DNA from: Candidatus Aminicenantota bacterium | Lineage (GTDB): Bacteria; Acidobacteriota; Aminicenantia; Aminicenantales; UBA4085 | Reading direction: 5' to 3' | Assembly (NCBI GenBank): GCA_003154255.1 | Contig: PMCY01000174.1 | Location: 2,658-11,741 of the forward strand | Length of the DNA stretch: 9,084 bases | Shown: in pieces, positions 1 to 6,986 of the stretch | Numbering within the stretch: position 1 is the first letter of the stretch | Layout of the letters: every line of letters begins with the position of its first letter | The notes under the pieces: model-generated | Seen by the model: only the letters and a program-made list of their open reading frames with translations | Told to the model about the DNA's origin: nothing | The model's database searches: none | Program-made: the position numbers and the translations under genes

Positions 1-991
1 CTTCTGCAAGGCCGTGGGGGCCGAGCCGCTGCTCTGTGTTTCGTTCGGCGACGGCCCCTCCAGCGCCCGGGACGTGGTCGAATACGTGAACGGACCGGCC
101 GACAGCCCCTGGGGGAAAAATCGGGCCGCCAACGGGCATCCGGCCCCTTATGGAGTGAAGTACTGGCAGGTCGGCAACGAAATCGAAGATCCGGGCTATC
201 CCGCCCGCTGCGCCGAGTTCTGCCGCGTGGTCAAGGCCGCCGATCCCCAAGCCGTCATTCTGACGTCTTTTCCGACTCCGGCGCTGGTCGAGCAGGTCAA
301 GGACCTGGCGGATATCTACTGCCCCCATTACTATCAGCCCGACCTGCTGGGCATCGACGAGGACATCACCCGCCTGCAAGCCCTCTTGCGCGACAAGGTC
401 AAGGGCCGCCCGGCCAGGCTGGCCGTCACCGAATGGAACATCGACGCCGGGGCCTGGGGACTCGGGCGGGGCAAGCTGTACACTCTCAACTGCGCCCTGT
501 TCGAGGCCCGCTTTCTCAACATCCTGCATCGCCGCTCCGACATCATCGCCCTGGCCACCCGATCCAACCTCTGCAACAGCTTCTGCGGCGGCACGATCCA
601 GACGAACGCGGCCGGACTTTTTCGGATCCCGGCCTTTTACGTCATGTCGCTCTACGCCGGCCACACCAAGCCCGTCCCCCTGCGGATCAGCGAGCCGCCG
701 GCGGGGGTGGACGTCACGGTCTGCGCAGCCGAAGACCGGAAAACGGCCTCGATCTTCGCCGTCAACATGCGCAAGGAGCCGGTCGATCTGGACATCGACG
801 CCGCCCTGGCCCCGGGTATGGCCATCGTCTCCGCCCAGTATCTCGGCGATACGCAGGACCGGCGCCAGGCCGATGTCATCAATTACTGGGATCATCCGGA
901 GCGCGTCCGGATCGCGCCGGCCGCCGTCAACGGGCGGACAGTCCACCTGCCCTCCTTGTCCCTGACCGTGGTGGATTTGGCCGCCCGCTGA
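1..991 (+). CDS. Alpha-L-arabinofuranosidase, GH51 family (5'-truncated by window edge)
   Basis: The reading frame is open from base 2, so the gene starts upstream of the window; 329 residues are visible. GH51 enzymes remove non-reducing alpha-L-arabinofuranosyl groups from arabinoxylan or arabinan by a retaining mechanism. The fragment shows the family signature SPWGKNRAANGHPAPYGVKY leading into WQVGNE, whose Glu (fragment residue 60, base 179) is the expected acid/base. It also shows AVTEWN, whose Glu (fragment residue 144, base 431) is the expected nucleophile. After the barrel come roughly 100 residues of beta-rich sequence ending in VVDLAAR, matching the C-terminal beta-sandwich of the family. 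The GTG at base 14 is an internal Val, not a start. A signal peptide cannot be judged because the N-terminus is missing. The gene converges on the histidine kinase with only 13 bp between the stops. Another clan GH-A arabinosidase is possible but less likely. Confidence 0.86.
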   Translation, partial: FCKAVGAEPLLCVSFGDGPSSARDVVEYVNGPADSPWGKNRAANGHPAPYGVKYWQVGNEIEDPGYPARCAEFCRVVKAADPQAVILTSFPTPALVEQVKDLADIYCPHYYQPDLLGIDEDITRLQALLRDKVKGRPARLAVTEWNIDAGAWGLGRGKLYTLNCALFEARFLNILHRRSDIIALATRSNLCNSFCGGTIQTNAAGLFRIPAFYVMSLYAGHTKPVPLRISEPPAGVDVTVCAAEDRKTASIFAVNMRKEPVDLDIDAALAPGMAIVSAQYLGDTQDRRQADVINYWDHPERVRIAPAAVNGRTVHLPSLSLTVVDLAAR

Positions 992-1000
992 CCGGAACGG

Positions 1001-1013
1001 CGGGCTAGGCCCG
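1001..1013. terminator. Short GC hairpin at the convergent gene ends
   Basis: A perfect 5-bp stem, CGGGC (1001-1005) and GCCCG (1009-1013), encloses a 3-base loop TAG. It sits exactly where the arabinofuranosidase and histidine kinase genes converge and includes the kinase stop codon (1005-1007, minus strand). Neither strand has a T-tract after it, so it is not a textbook intrinsic terminator. It may only help stop or stabilise the two 3' ends, and in GC-rich DNA such a stem can arise by chance. Confidence 0.22.
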
Positions 1014-3614
1014 GGTGGAGAGATTCCGCTCGTTGAACGTGATGGCCACGGACGTCCCCGCCTCGCTCCGGGTTTCGAGCGACCCGCCGATCTGTTCGAT
1101 CAGCATTTGGACGATCTGCCAGCCGAGTGAGGCCGATTGCCGGGGATCGACGCCGGGGGGAAGCCCCACGCCGTTGTCGGCTATTTCCAGGCGCAAACGA
1201 CCATCCCCGATACGCTCCAGGCGGATGAAAATCTCACCCCGCCGGGCCTGGGGAAAGGCATGTTCCAGCGAGTTCATCACCAACTCGTTGACGATAAGCC
1301 CGAGGGGGATGGCCATCGTGACGTCGAGATCGACGGGGAGAAGCTCCGAGCGATAGGCGATCCGGACGGCGTCGACCTGGAGGGTATGGAAGAGGTGGAC
1401 GACCAGGCTCTCGATGTAATCGGCGAAATCGATCCGCGACAAGTCGGTGGACCGGTACAGCTTCTCATGGACCAAGGCGATCGAACGGATCCGGTTCTGA
1501 CTCTCACGGAACATGTTCAGGACGGCCGCGTCGGAGATCAGCCGGGCCTGGTGGTTAAGCAGGCTGCTGATGATCTGCATGTTGTTGCGGACGCGGTGGT
1601 GGACCTCTTTAAGGAGGACATCCTTCTCCCGTAAGGATGCCCGCAGGGCTTCCTCGGCTTGATGCCGGGCCGAGACGTCGCGGGAGCTGAAGACAGCGCC
1701 GGCGTAGTGTCCGTCGGCTTCAAAATGGAGCATAGCCTGGGATTCGACCCAGATATAGCGGCCGTCGACGCTCCGGAAACGGTACTCCAGGCGTATGGAT
1801 GTTTGGCCGGCTCGGGCGGCCTGCTCAATCAAATGGATGACGCCCGGGTAATCCTCCGGATGGATGAACTCAGCCGGGGTCTTTCCCAGCAGAGCGGTAA
1901 ACGGATAGCCCAGGACGCGCTCGACCGAGGGGCTGACGAAGACGGCCCGGTGATCAGCGCCGATCTGGGTGATGACATCGATCATATTGTCCATCAGGAA
2001 TCGCAAGCGCCGCTCGCGCTTTTCCAGGTCGTTCCGGACGTCTTTGCGCTCGCGATTGAGGAGGGCTAGGGCCGTCTGGTCAGAGATTTCGACGGCGAAG
2101 CGAACCTCGTCGGGCAGCCATTTCCGGGCCGGCCCGACGTGCTCGAAACAGACGATGCCCTGCATCCGGCCCGAGGCCCGGATGGGCACGTCCAGCGTCG
2201 AAGTGATGCCGAGGGGACGGAAATAGCCGTCACAGAATTCGGCCGTCCGCGGGTCGGCGCAGGCGTCGTGAGCGTCCACGGCCCGTTCCGACTGAATGGC
2301 CTGGAAGTAGACCGGATATTGCCCGGCCTCGAGAACGAGCCCGCTTGAGTGGCGCTCCTGGGACAGCTCAAAGAGATCGAGGCAGGAGATCCGGCCCTCC
2401 TCGCTGCCGCCGAGCCAGATGCTGACCCGTTCCACGCGCAGAGCCCGCGCCGAAGCCTCGACGACGGCCGCCGCGGCGGCCGTCAAGTCCCCGGAGGAAA
2501 TCGCGGGATAGAAGGCCAGCCGGACAATGGCCTGCTTCTGGCGCTCGATGCGGTCAAGGAAGGCGGCCTGGTCTTCTTCGCCGGCCTTGGCTTCGGTGAC
2601 ATCCCGCAGAACGATCAGCCGCCCATAGACCTCGCCGTGCCGCCCGGGAAGCAGGGAGATCCGGATATCCATCCAGCGTCTGATTTCAGGCCAGCGGACC
2701 AGGCGGTCTCCGGTCTCGGTCAGCAGGCTGGAGGCCAGGACGCCGAAATCAGGCCAGGGGCGAAGAAAATCGAGCAGGGGCCGGCCGATAAAGTCGGATG
2801 AAATCCCCAACAGCCGCCGCCCCGCCGGATTGAGCTCCAGAATGCGGTTCTCCGCGTCCAGAACGATGATGCTGTCCGCGATGCTGTCGATCAGCACGCT
2901 ATGAGCGACGGGGACGATATCCAACAGCTTATAGCGGAAAAGGCTATACCCGACGCACAACCCTCCGGCCGTGAAGGCGAGCGGGGTAAAATCGAGGCCG
3001 ACCGGCCCGAGCTTCAGCATATAAACGGCGTTGCCCACCCAGGGAAAAAGGACCCCGGCCATGAGCCAGATCGCCTGGCGTCGATAGAGGCCATGGAAGC
3101 GAAGGGCATCGCGGACAAGCAGGGCCGAACCGACCAGAAAAAACAGATAGGAATAAATCAGGTGGACCCAAATCGCCGGGCCGTGCTCGTAAATGAGAAG
3201 CGAACCGGGCTGCGGAGAAGCCGGCCGGATGGAGGGCCAGACCAGGCCATGCCGCTCGTTGCTGAAGGCCAGGGCCACCAGGATGAAGGGCAGAAGCCAC
3301 AATAGGGCCTGAGGAAGCGGCCGGATCTTCTTGAGGCGTTGGCCGTGCCCCAGGGCGAAGAGAAGCCACAGGGGAGCCACAGAGGCAACCGACAGATATT
3401 GGAGCTTCGCGTTCCACAGCCGGACGGCGACTCCGGTCGCGGAAAGCTCAAAGGCCGCCGTGGCCGACCACCAGGCGACCGAAATCATGAGCAGGACAAA
3501 ATAGATCCCCCCGGGGTTTTTGCGTCGTTTCCAGCCTTGGGCGGCCAGCGCCAGACAGATCAAGGCGGCCGCGATGAGAATCAGGCTGTAAGGATTGATC
3601 GGCCAACCGGACAT
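1005..3614 (-). CDS. Membrane sensor histidine kinase, 7TM-PAS-GAF-PAS-HisKA_2-HATPase
   Basis: This is an 869-residue hybrid-free sensor kinase. Seven hydrophobic segments lie at about 9-27, 37-57, 72-90, 99-117, 148-168, 180-199 and 206-225, followed by RYKLLDIVPVAHSV, as in HisKA_7TM kinases. Next come PAS 1 (about 238-345), GAF (about 365-520), PAS 2 with PAC (about 532-655, with SPSVERVLGY and the HPED motif), and a HisKA_2 dimerisation helix KEVHHRVRNNMQ with the phospho-acceptor probably His673. The ATPase domain has the N-box NELVMNSLEHAF (776-787), DNGVG (813-817) and SLGWQIV (829-835). It should sense a signal through the membrane, GAF or PAS domains and phosphorylate a response regulator. 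It has no receiver domain and no regulator is encoded in the window. Start ATG 3614 is preceded by AGGA six bases upstream. The domain calls are strong; the ligand and partner are unknown. Confidence 0.93.
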   Translation of the reverse strand: MSGWPINPYSLILIAAALICLALAAQGWKRRKNPGGIYFVLLMISVAWWSATAAFELSATGVAVRLWNAKLQYLSVASVAPLWLLFALGHGQRLKKIRPLPQALLWLLPFILVALAFSNERHGLVWPSIRPASPQPGSLLIYEHGPAIWVHLIYSYLFFLVGSALLVRDALRFHGLYRRQAIWLMAGVLFPWVGNAVYMLKLGPVGLDFTPLAFTAGGLCVGYSLFRYKLLDIVPVAHSVLIDSIADSIIVLDAENRILELNPAGRRLLGISSDFIGRPLLDFLRPWPDFGVLASSLLTETGDRLVRWPEIRRWMDIRISLLPGRHGEVYGRLIVLRDVTEAKAGEEDQAAFLDRIERQKQAIVRLAFYPAISSGDLTAAAAAVVEASARALRVERVSIWLGGSEEGRISCLDLFELSQERHSSGLVLEAGQYPVYFQAIQSERAVDAHDACADPRTAEFCDGYFRPLGITSTLDVPIRASGRMQGIVCFEHVGPARKWLPDEVRFAVEISDQTALALLNRERKDVRNDLEKRERRLRFLMDNMIDVITQIGADHRAVFVSPSVERVLGYPFTALLGKTPAEFIHPEDYPGVIHLIEQAARAGQTSIRLEYRFRSVDGRYIWVESQAMLHFEADGHYAGAVFSSRDVSARHQAEEALRASLREKDVLLKEVHHRVRNNMQIISSLLNHQARLISDAAVLNMFRESQNRIRSIALVHEKLYRSTDLSRIDFADYIESLVVHLFHTLQVDAVRIAYRSELLPVDLDVTMAIPLGLIVNELVMNSLEHAFPQARRGEIFIRLERIGDGRLRLEIADNGVGLPPGVDPRQSASLGWQIVQMLIEQIGGSLETRSEAGTSVAITFNERNLSTRA

Positions 3615-3631
3615 ATTCAGTCCTGCTCCGG

Positions 3632-3649
3632 AAAAATGGGCATCTGCCC
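3632..3649 (-). terminator. Weak terminator-like hairpin between tnaA and the histidine kinase gene
   Basis: Read on the minus strand, GGGC-AGAT-GCCC (3649-3638) is followed at once by ATTTTT (3637-3632), the form of a small intrinsic terminator for the mtnP-pfkB-tnaA operon. The stem is only 4 bp, so efficiency is doubtful. It also falls right at the predicted transcript start of the kinase, so it could instead be a hairpin at the 5' end of that mRNA. Confidence 0.3.
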
Positions 3650-3660
3650 GTATCGATTAA

Positions 3661-3689
3661 AATATAACAAATATCTAACGGAAAGTCAC
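3661..3689 (-). promoter_or_regulatory. Candidate sigma70-type promoter for the histidine kinase gene
   Basis: On the minus strand the sequence reads GTGACT (3689-3684; 4 of 6 to TTGACA), a 17-bp spacer, then TATATT (3666-3661; 5 of 6 to TATAAT). It lies in an AT-rich patch that stands out from the GC-rich surroundings. The start of transcription would be near 3654, giving a leader of about 40 bases before the kinase ATG. This suggests the kinase can be expressed independently of the upstream tnaA operon. Confidence 0.42.
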
Positions 3690-3708
3690 AGCCCGGATGG
3701 ACCTCGTT

Positions 3709-5091
3709 TCAGATCTCTTCGAAACGGGCCGTGAAATGGCGCAGGAAGCGCGGTTCGTCGATGATCCTCAAGCCACGGACCTTGGTTTTCTTCGCGGCGA
3801 TAGAACCCAGGGCATCGGCCACATATCCGAGGTGGGAAACGGTGTAAACGCGACGGGGAATGGCCAGTCGGACCATTTCCAGCTGGGGAAAGATCGGCTT
3901 TCCCGTCCTGGGATCCTTCGAGCCGAACATGACGCCGCCGATCTCGACGGACCGCACCCCGGCCTCACGATAGAGGGCGACGGTCAGCGCCCAGGCCGGA
4001 AAATGCTCCCGGGGGATGGCCGGCAGCATCCGGTCGGCCAAGAGATAGACGGCATGTCCGCCGACCGGCTTGAAATAGGGTACACCGACTCGGTCCAGGA
4101 GCGCTCCGAGATAGGCCGCCTGGCCGGTGCGGTAAGCCAGATATTCCTCGTCGACCACTTCGCTCAGCCCCTGGGCGATGGCCTCCAGGTCCCGGCCGGC
4201 CAGCCCGCCGTATGTTGGAAAACCTTCGCCGATAATCAGGATGTTCTTCAGCTTCTTGGCCAGCTCCGCGTCGTTCAGGGTGATGAATCCGCCGATGTTG
4301 ACCAGGGCGTCCTTCTTGGCGCTCATGGTGGCCCCCTCGGCGTGGGAGAACATCTCCCGGGCTATCAGGGCCACGGATTTCTTCCCGTAGCCCTTCTCCC
4401 GTTGGCGGATGAAAAAGGCGTTCTCGGCGAACCGGCAGGCGTCGAAGAAAAACGGGATGCGGGCCTTGCGGCAGACGGCGCTGACCTGCCGGATGTTCTC
4501 CATCGACACCGGCTGGCCGCCGCCGCTGTTGTTGGTGATGGTCAGCATGACGAGCGGAATATGGGCCCGTCCACGGCGGGCGATGAACCCCTTCAGCTTG
4601 GCAATGTCCATATTGCCCTTGAAGGGATGATCCGAGTCCGGATTGTAGGCTTCGTCGATGACCAGGTCCACGGCTTTGGCTCCGCGGACCTCGACGTTGG
4701 CCCGGGTGGTGTCGAAATGGATATTGCTGGGGACAAAATCGCCTTTTTTGACCAGCCCTTCGAACAGGATGCGTTCGGCAGCCCGCCCCTGGTGCGCGGG
4801 TATGACGTGGGCGAAGCCGAATTGGTCCCGGACGGCCTGCTCGAAGCGAAAGAAGCTGCGGGCGCCGGCATACGACTCGTCGCCGCGCATGATCCCGGCC
4901 CATTGGGCGTCGCTCATGGCCGAGGTGCCCGAGTCGGTCAGGAGATCGATGAAAATCTTTTCCGCGGGGATTCCGAAAACGTTGAATCCGGCCGCCTTCA
5001 AGGCGCGTTGGCGCTCCGGACGGGCAGGACGGCGGATCGGCTCTACGGCCTTGATGCGGAACGGTTCGATGGGCGGATGGATGTCGGGCAT
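3709..5091 (-). CDS. tnaA: Tryptophanase (tryptophan indole-lyase), PLP-dependent
   Basis: This 460-residue beta-eliminating lyase is close to the usual 455-475 of the family. Tryptophanase splits L-tryptophan into indole, pyruvate and ammonia in the cytoplasm. Visible motifs are EPFRIKAVEPI, FIDLLTDSGT, GDESYAG with Tyr74, HQGR with Gln101, FFDACRFAEN with the PLP-ring Asp217 and Arg220, and MSAKKD with the Schiff-base lysine probably Lys260. The positions separating tryptophanase from tyrosine phenol-lyase read Asp127 (FDTT), Ile384 (VEIG) and His452 (RHFT); phenol-lyase has Thr, Arg and Phe there. Start ATG 5091 has AGGGAG six bases upstream (5103-5098), lying in the 20-bp gap after the PfkB kinase stop. 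The frame stays open further upstream, but only as a shadow of that kinase. There is no tnaC-like leader directly upstream and no tnaB permease downstream. Activity on other beta-substituted amino acids, such as S-alkylcysteines, remains possible. Confidence 0.92.
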   Translation of the reverse strand: MPDIHPPIEPFRIKAVEPIRRPARPERQRALKAAGFNVFGIPAEKIFIDLLTDSGTSAMSDAQWAGIMRGDESYAGARSFFRFEQAVRDQFGFAHVIPAHQGRAAERILFEGLVKKGDFVPSNIHFDTTRANVEVRGAKAVDLVIDEAYNPDSDHPFKGNMDIAKLKGFIARRGRAHIPLVMLTITNNSGGGQPVSMENIRQVSAVCRKARIPFFFDACRFAENAFFIRQREKGYGKKSVALIAREMFSHAEGATMSAKKDALVNIGGFITLNDAELAKKLKNILIIGEGFPTYGGLAGRDLEAIAQGLSEVVDEEYLAYRTGQAAYLGALLDRVGVPYFKPVGGHAVYLLADRMLPAIPREHFPAWALTVALYREAGVRSVEIGGVMFGSKDPRTGKPIFPQLEMVRLAIPRRVYTVSHLGYVADALGSIAAKKTKVRGLRIIDEPRFLRHFTARFEEI

Positions 5092-5111
5092 GGCAGACTC
5101 CCTGGATTCGC

Positions 5112-6014
5112 TTAAAAAGAGACGAGGGTCTTGAATTCCTGAAAACGGGCGGCCACTTCGGCGGGCTTGAGGGTTCGATAGCGGTCGATTCCAAAACCTT
5201 CGATGGTGAACGAGGCCATGACGCTGCCGTAGACCGCAGCCCGGCGGATGTCCCGCTTGCTGAAGCCGCCGGTCTTGTCCAGATAGCCCAGGAACCCGCC
5301 GGCGAAGCTGTCTCCCGCCCCGGTCGGGTCGGTGACCTTCTCGGTGGGCAGCGCCGGCAGACCGAAGAGGAAGTCCGGCCCCAAGACGAGCGCGCCGTGC
5401 TCCCCCTTCTTGATGATGACCAGGCGCGGGCCCATGGCCTGGATCATCTTTCCGGCCTTGATCAGGTTGCGCTCGTCCGTCAGCATCCGGATCTCCTCGT
5501 CGTTGCCGAAGTAGATATCGACCCGGCGCAGAATCCGCATCAGGGCTTCGGGCTTGCTTTGGATCCACAGCCCGATCGTGTCCATGGCCGTCAAACGCGG
5601 CTTTTTCACCTGCCGCAGGACGCTGTCCTGAAGGTCCGGGTCGATGTTGGCCAGGAAGAGGATATCGGCTTTCCGATAGGATGCCGGAATTTCCGGACGG
5701 AAGCTCTCAAAGACATTGAGATCGGTGCGGATGGTCTCGCGCTGGTTGGGATCGGTGCCGTAGCGGCCCTGCCAATGAAAGGTCTTGCCTCCGGGTACGA
5801 TCTGCAGGCCCTTGAGATCGACGCGGCGTTTCTTGAGGAAAGCGATGACGTCAGGGGGGAAGTCCTCGCCGACCACGGCGACGATGCCGGGCCTGGTGAA
5901 GTAGCTGGCGGCCAGCGAGCAATAGGTGCAGGAGCCGCCGATGATCTTCTCCTTGCGTTCCCAGGGGGTCTCGATGGTGTCGAAGGCCATGGAACCGACG
6001 ATGACGAGGCTCAT
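5112..6014 (-). CDS. PfkB/ribokinase-family carbohydrate or nucleoside kinase
   Basis: A 300-residue cytoplasmic kinase of the ribokinase/PfkB fold. Family marks are an N-terminal strand VIVGSMAFDTIETP, the di-glycine region IIGGSCTYCSLA (24-35), FGNDEE with the NxxE motif Asn171/Glu174, and the C-terminal signature DPTGAGDSFAGGF, in which Asp235 is the catalytic base and GAG forms the anion hole. The length is normal. The substrate cannot be read from sequence: ribose, adenosine or another nucleoside, or a methylthioribose-like sugar are all open. It starts at ATG 6014, 7 bp after the mtnP stop, with a modest Shine-Dalgarno (GAAGTGAG) overlapping that stop, and ends 20 bp before tnaA. Tight coupling to mtnP suggests it handles a product related to methylthioadenosine or adenine salvage. 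That is inference from position only. Confidence 0.88.
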   Translation of the reverse strand: MSLVIVGSMAFDTIETPWERKEKIIGGSCTYCSLAASYFTRPGIVAVVGEDFPPDVIAFLKKRRVDLKGLQIVPGGKTFHWQGRYGTDPNQRETIRTDLNVFESFRPEIPASYRKADILFLANIDPDLQDSVLRQVKKPRLTAMDTIGLWIQSKPEALMRILRRVDIYFGNDEEIRMLTDERNLIKAGKMIQAMGPRLVIIKKGEHGALVLGPDFLFGLPALPTEKVTDPTGAGDSFAGGFLGYLDKTGGFSKRDIRRAAVYGSVMASFTIEGFGIDRYRTLKPAEVAARFQEFKTLVSF

Positions 6015-6021
6015 GCGCGGC

Positions 6022-6930
6022 TCACTTCACGTATTTTCGGATGATCAGATCGAGCCGCCGACGCAGGACCGGGGTGATCAACCGGGGATCGGTGACGATG
6101 GCTCCGGCCAGGGCGCGGCGGCAGCCGCAGGCTTCGTCGCCGCCGCGGGGCAGGGCGGTCAAAGCTTTCTTGATGACCGCCTTGGCGTTGGCGATATTGA
6201 GACGGAGGTTTTCCAGGATCATCTCCACGGAGACGCCCTCTTCCCCTTCATGCCAACAATCGTAGTCCGTGGCCAGGTTCATGGTCGCATAGCAGATCTC
6301 CGCTTCGCGGAAGAGCTTGGCCTCCGTGGCGCCGGTCATGCCGATGACCGATCCGCCCCAGCCCCGGTGCATGAGCGACTCGGCCTTGGTCGAAAATGCC
6401 GGGCCCTCCATGCAGACATAAGTCCCTCCCAGGTGGGCTCCAACGCCCAGGCCCACGGCGGCCCCGTGAAGGGACTTGGACAACGGAACGCAGACGGGTT
6501 CGGCCAGGGCGATATGGGCGACGATCCCCTCTCCGAAAAACGTGGATCGGCGGTGGGTTTTATCGATGAACTGATCGGCGAAGACGAAATCGCGCGGACG
6601 GATATCCGCTTTCAGCGAACCGACCGAATTGACCGAGATCAACTTCTCGACGCCGAGCATTTTGAAGCCATAGACATTGGCCCGGTAATTGATATCGGAC
6701 GGGAGAAGACGGTGCCCCCGGCTGTGGCGGCTGAGGAAGGCCACCGTCCGGCCCTCGAGCTCACCGACCATGAAGGCGTCGGACGGATCGCCGAAGGGGG
6801 TTTTGAGCTTGTGCTCTTTGAGTCCGCGGATTCCCTCGATTTCGTAGAGTCCCGTCCCGCCGAGAATCCCGATCTCGGCCCGGGGCGGCTGCGACTTGGT
6901 CTGGGAACGGACGTTTTTCTTGGCCGGCAT
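6022..6930 (-). CDS. mtnP: S-methyl-5'-thioadenosine phosphorylase
   Basis: This 302-residue member of the PNP/MTAP family uses phosphate to split methylthioadenosine into adenine and 5-methylthioribose-1-phosphate, the first step of methionine and adenine salvage. Visible motifs are IGILGGTGLY (phosphate loop, 20-29), SRHSRGHRLLPSDINYRANV (67-86, including Arg68 and His69), CMEGPAFSTKAES (173-185) and ATDYDCWHEGEEGVSVE (220-236). Asp222 and Asp224 in TDYDCW read the adenine amino group and mark MTAP rather than a guanine/hypoxanthine-specific PNP, which has Asn there. I chose ATG 6930 because AGGAGG lies just upstream (6940-6935). The more upstream ATG at 6966 falls inside the predicted promoter. 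It is the first gene of a likely mtnP-pfkB-tnaA operon, divergent from larC. No mtnA, mtnK or later salvage gene is in the window. Confidence 0.93.
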   Translation of the reverse strand: MPAKKNVRSQTKSQPPRAEIGILGGTGLYEIEGIRGLKEHKLKTPFGDPSDAFMVGELEGRTVAFLSRHSRGHRLLPSDINYRANVYGFKMLGVEKLISVNSVGSLKADIRPRDFVFADQFIDKTHRRSTFFGEGIVAHIALAEPVCVPLSKSLHGAAVGLGVGAHLGGTYVCMEGPAFSTKAESLMHRGWGGSVIGMTGATEAKLFREAEICYATMNLATDYDCWHEGEEGVSVEMILENLRLNIANAKAVIKKALTALPRGGDEACGCRRALAGAIVTDPRLITPVLRRRLDLIIRKYVK

Positions 6931-6934
6931 GATT

Positions 6935-6940
6935 CCTCCT
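6935..6940 (-). promoter_or_regulatory. Strong Shine-Dalgarno fixing the mtnP start
   Basis: The minus strand reads AGGAGGAATC immediately before ATG 6930. It is the only strong ribosome-binding site near the possible starts and favours the 302-residue protein over one 12 residues longer. The spacing of 4 bases is a little short. Confidence 0.7.
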
Positions 6941-6955
6941 CGAAGGGGAAGACGT

Positions 6956-6984
6956 AATATACTCAAAAATGCCTATTCTGCCAA
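6956..6984 (-). promoter_or_regulatory. Sigma70-type promoter for the mtnP-pfkB-tnaA operon
   Basis: On the minus strand TTGGCA (6984-6979; 5 of 6 to TTGACA) and TATATT (6961-6956; 5 of 6 to TATAAT) are separated by exactly 17 bp. Transcription would begin near 6949, giving a leader of about 19 bases that holds the AGGAGG site. This is the best promoter match I found in the window. Confidence 0.6.
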
Positions 6985-6986
6985 CC

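Noticed and set aside
433..1008. 191-codon plus-strand frame rich in R, P and G
   Set aside because: It overlaps the arabinofuranosidase in another frame, has no family motif, and has shadow-like composition.
1137..2801. Series of plus-strand open frames across the kinase gene
   Set aside because: All are antisense to well-defined PAS, GAF, HisKA_2 and ATPase sequence and show no domain of their own.
3709..5091. Tyrosine phenol-lyase as the product
   Set aside because: The three discriminating positions (Asp127, Ile384, His452) are those of tryptophanase, not Thr, Arg and Phe.
3697..5115. 472-codon open frame on the plus strand opposite tnaA
   Set aside because: It lies wholly antisense to a gene with clear tryptophanase motifs, shows no recognisable domain, and reads as low-complexity G/D/Q/L-rich sequence typical of a GC-rich shadow frame.
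5092..5568. Possible 159-residue N-terminal extension of the tryptophanase
   Set aside because: The frame is open only because it is a shadow of the PfkB kinase gene. Tryptophanases start at the EPFRI region, and AGGGAG sits correctly before ATG 5091.
6022..6930. Purine nucleoside phosphorylase as the product
   Set aside because: TDYDCW with two Asp residues marks the methylthioadenosine phosphorylase branch; guanine/hypoxanthine-type PNP has Asn at that point.
6931..6966. Upstream ATG giving an mtnP 12 residues longer
   Set aside because: The extra codons cover the predicted -10 box and the strong AGGAGG site, and the family sequence begins well after ATG 6930.
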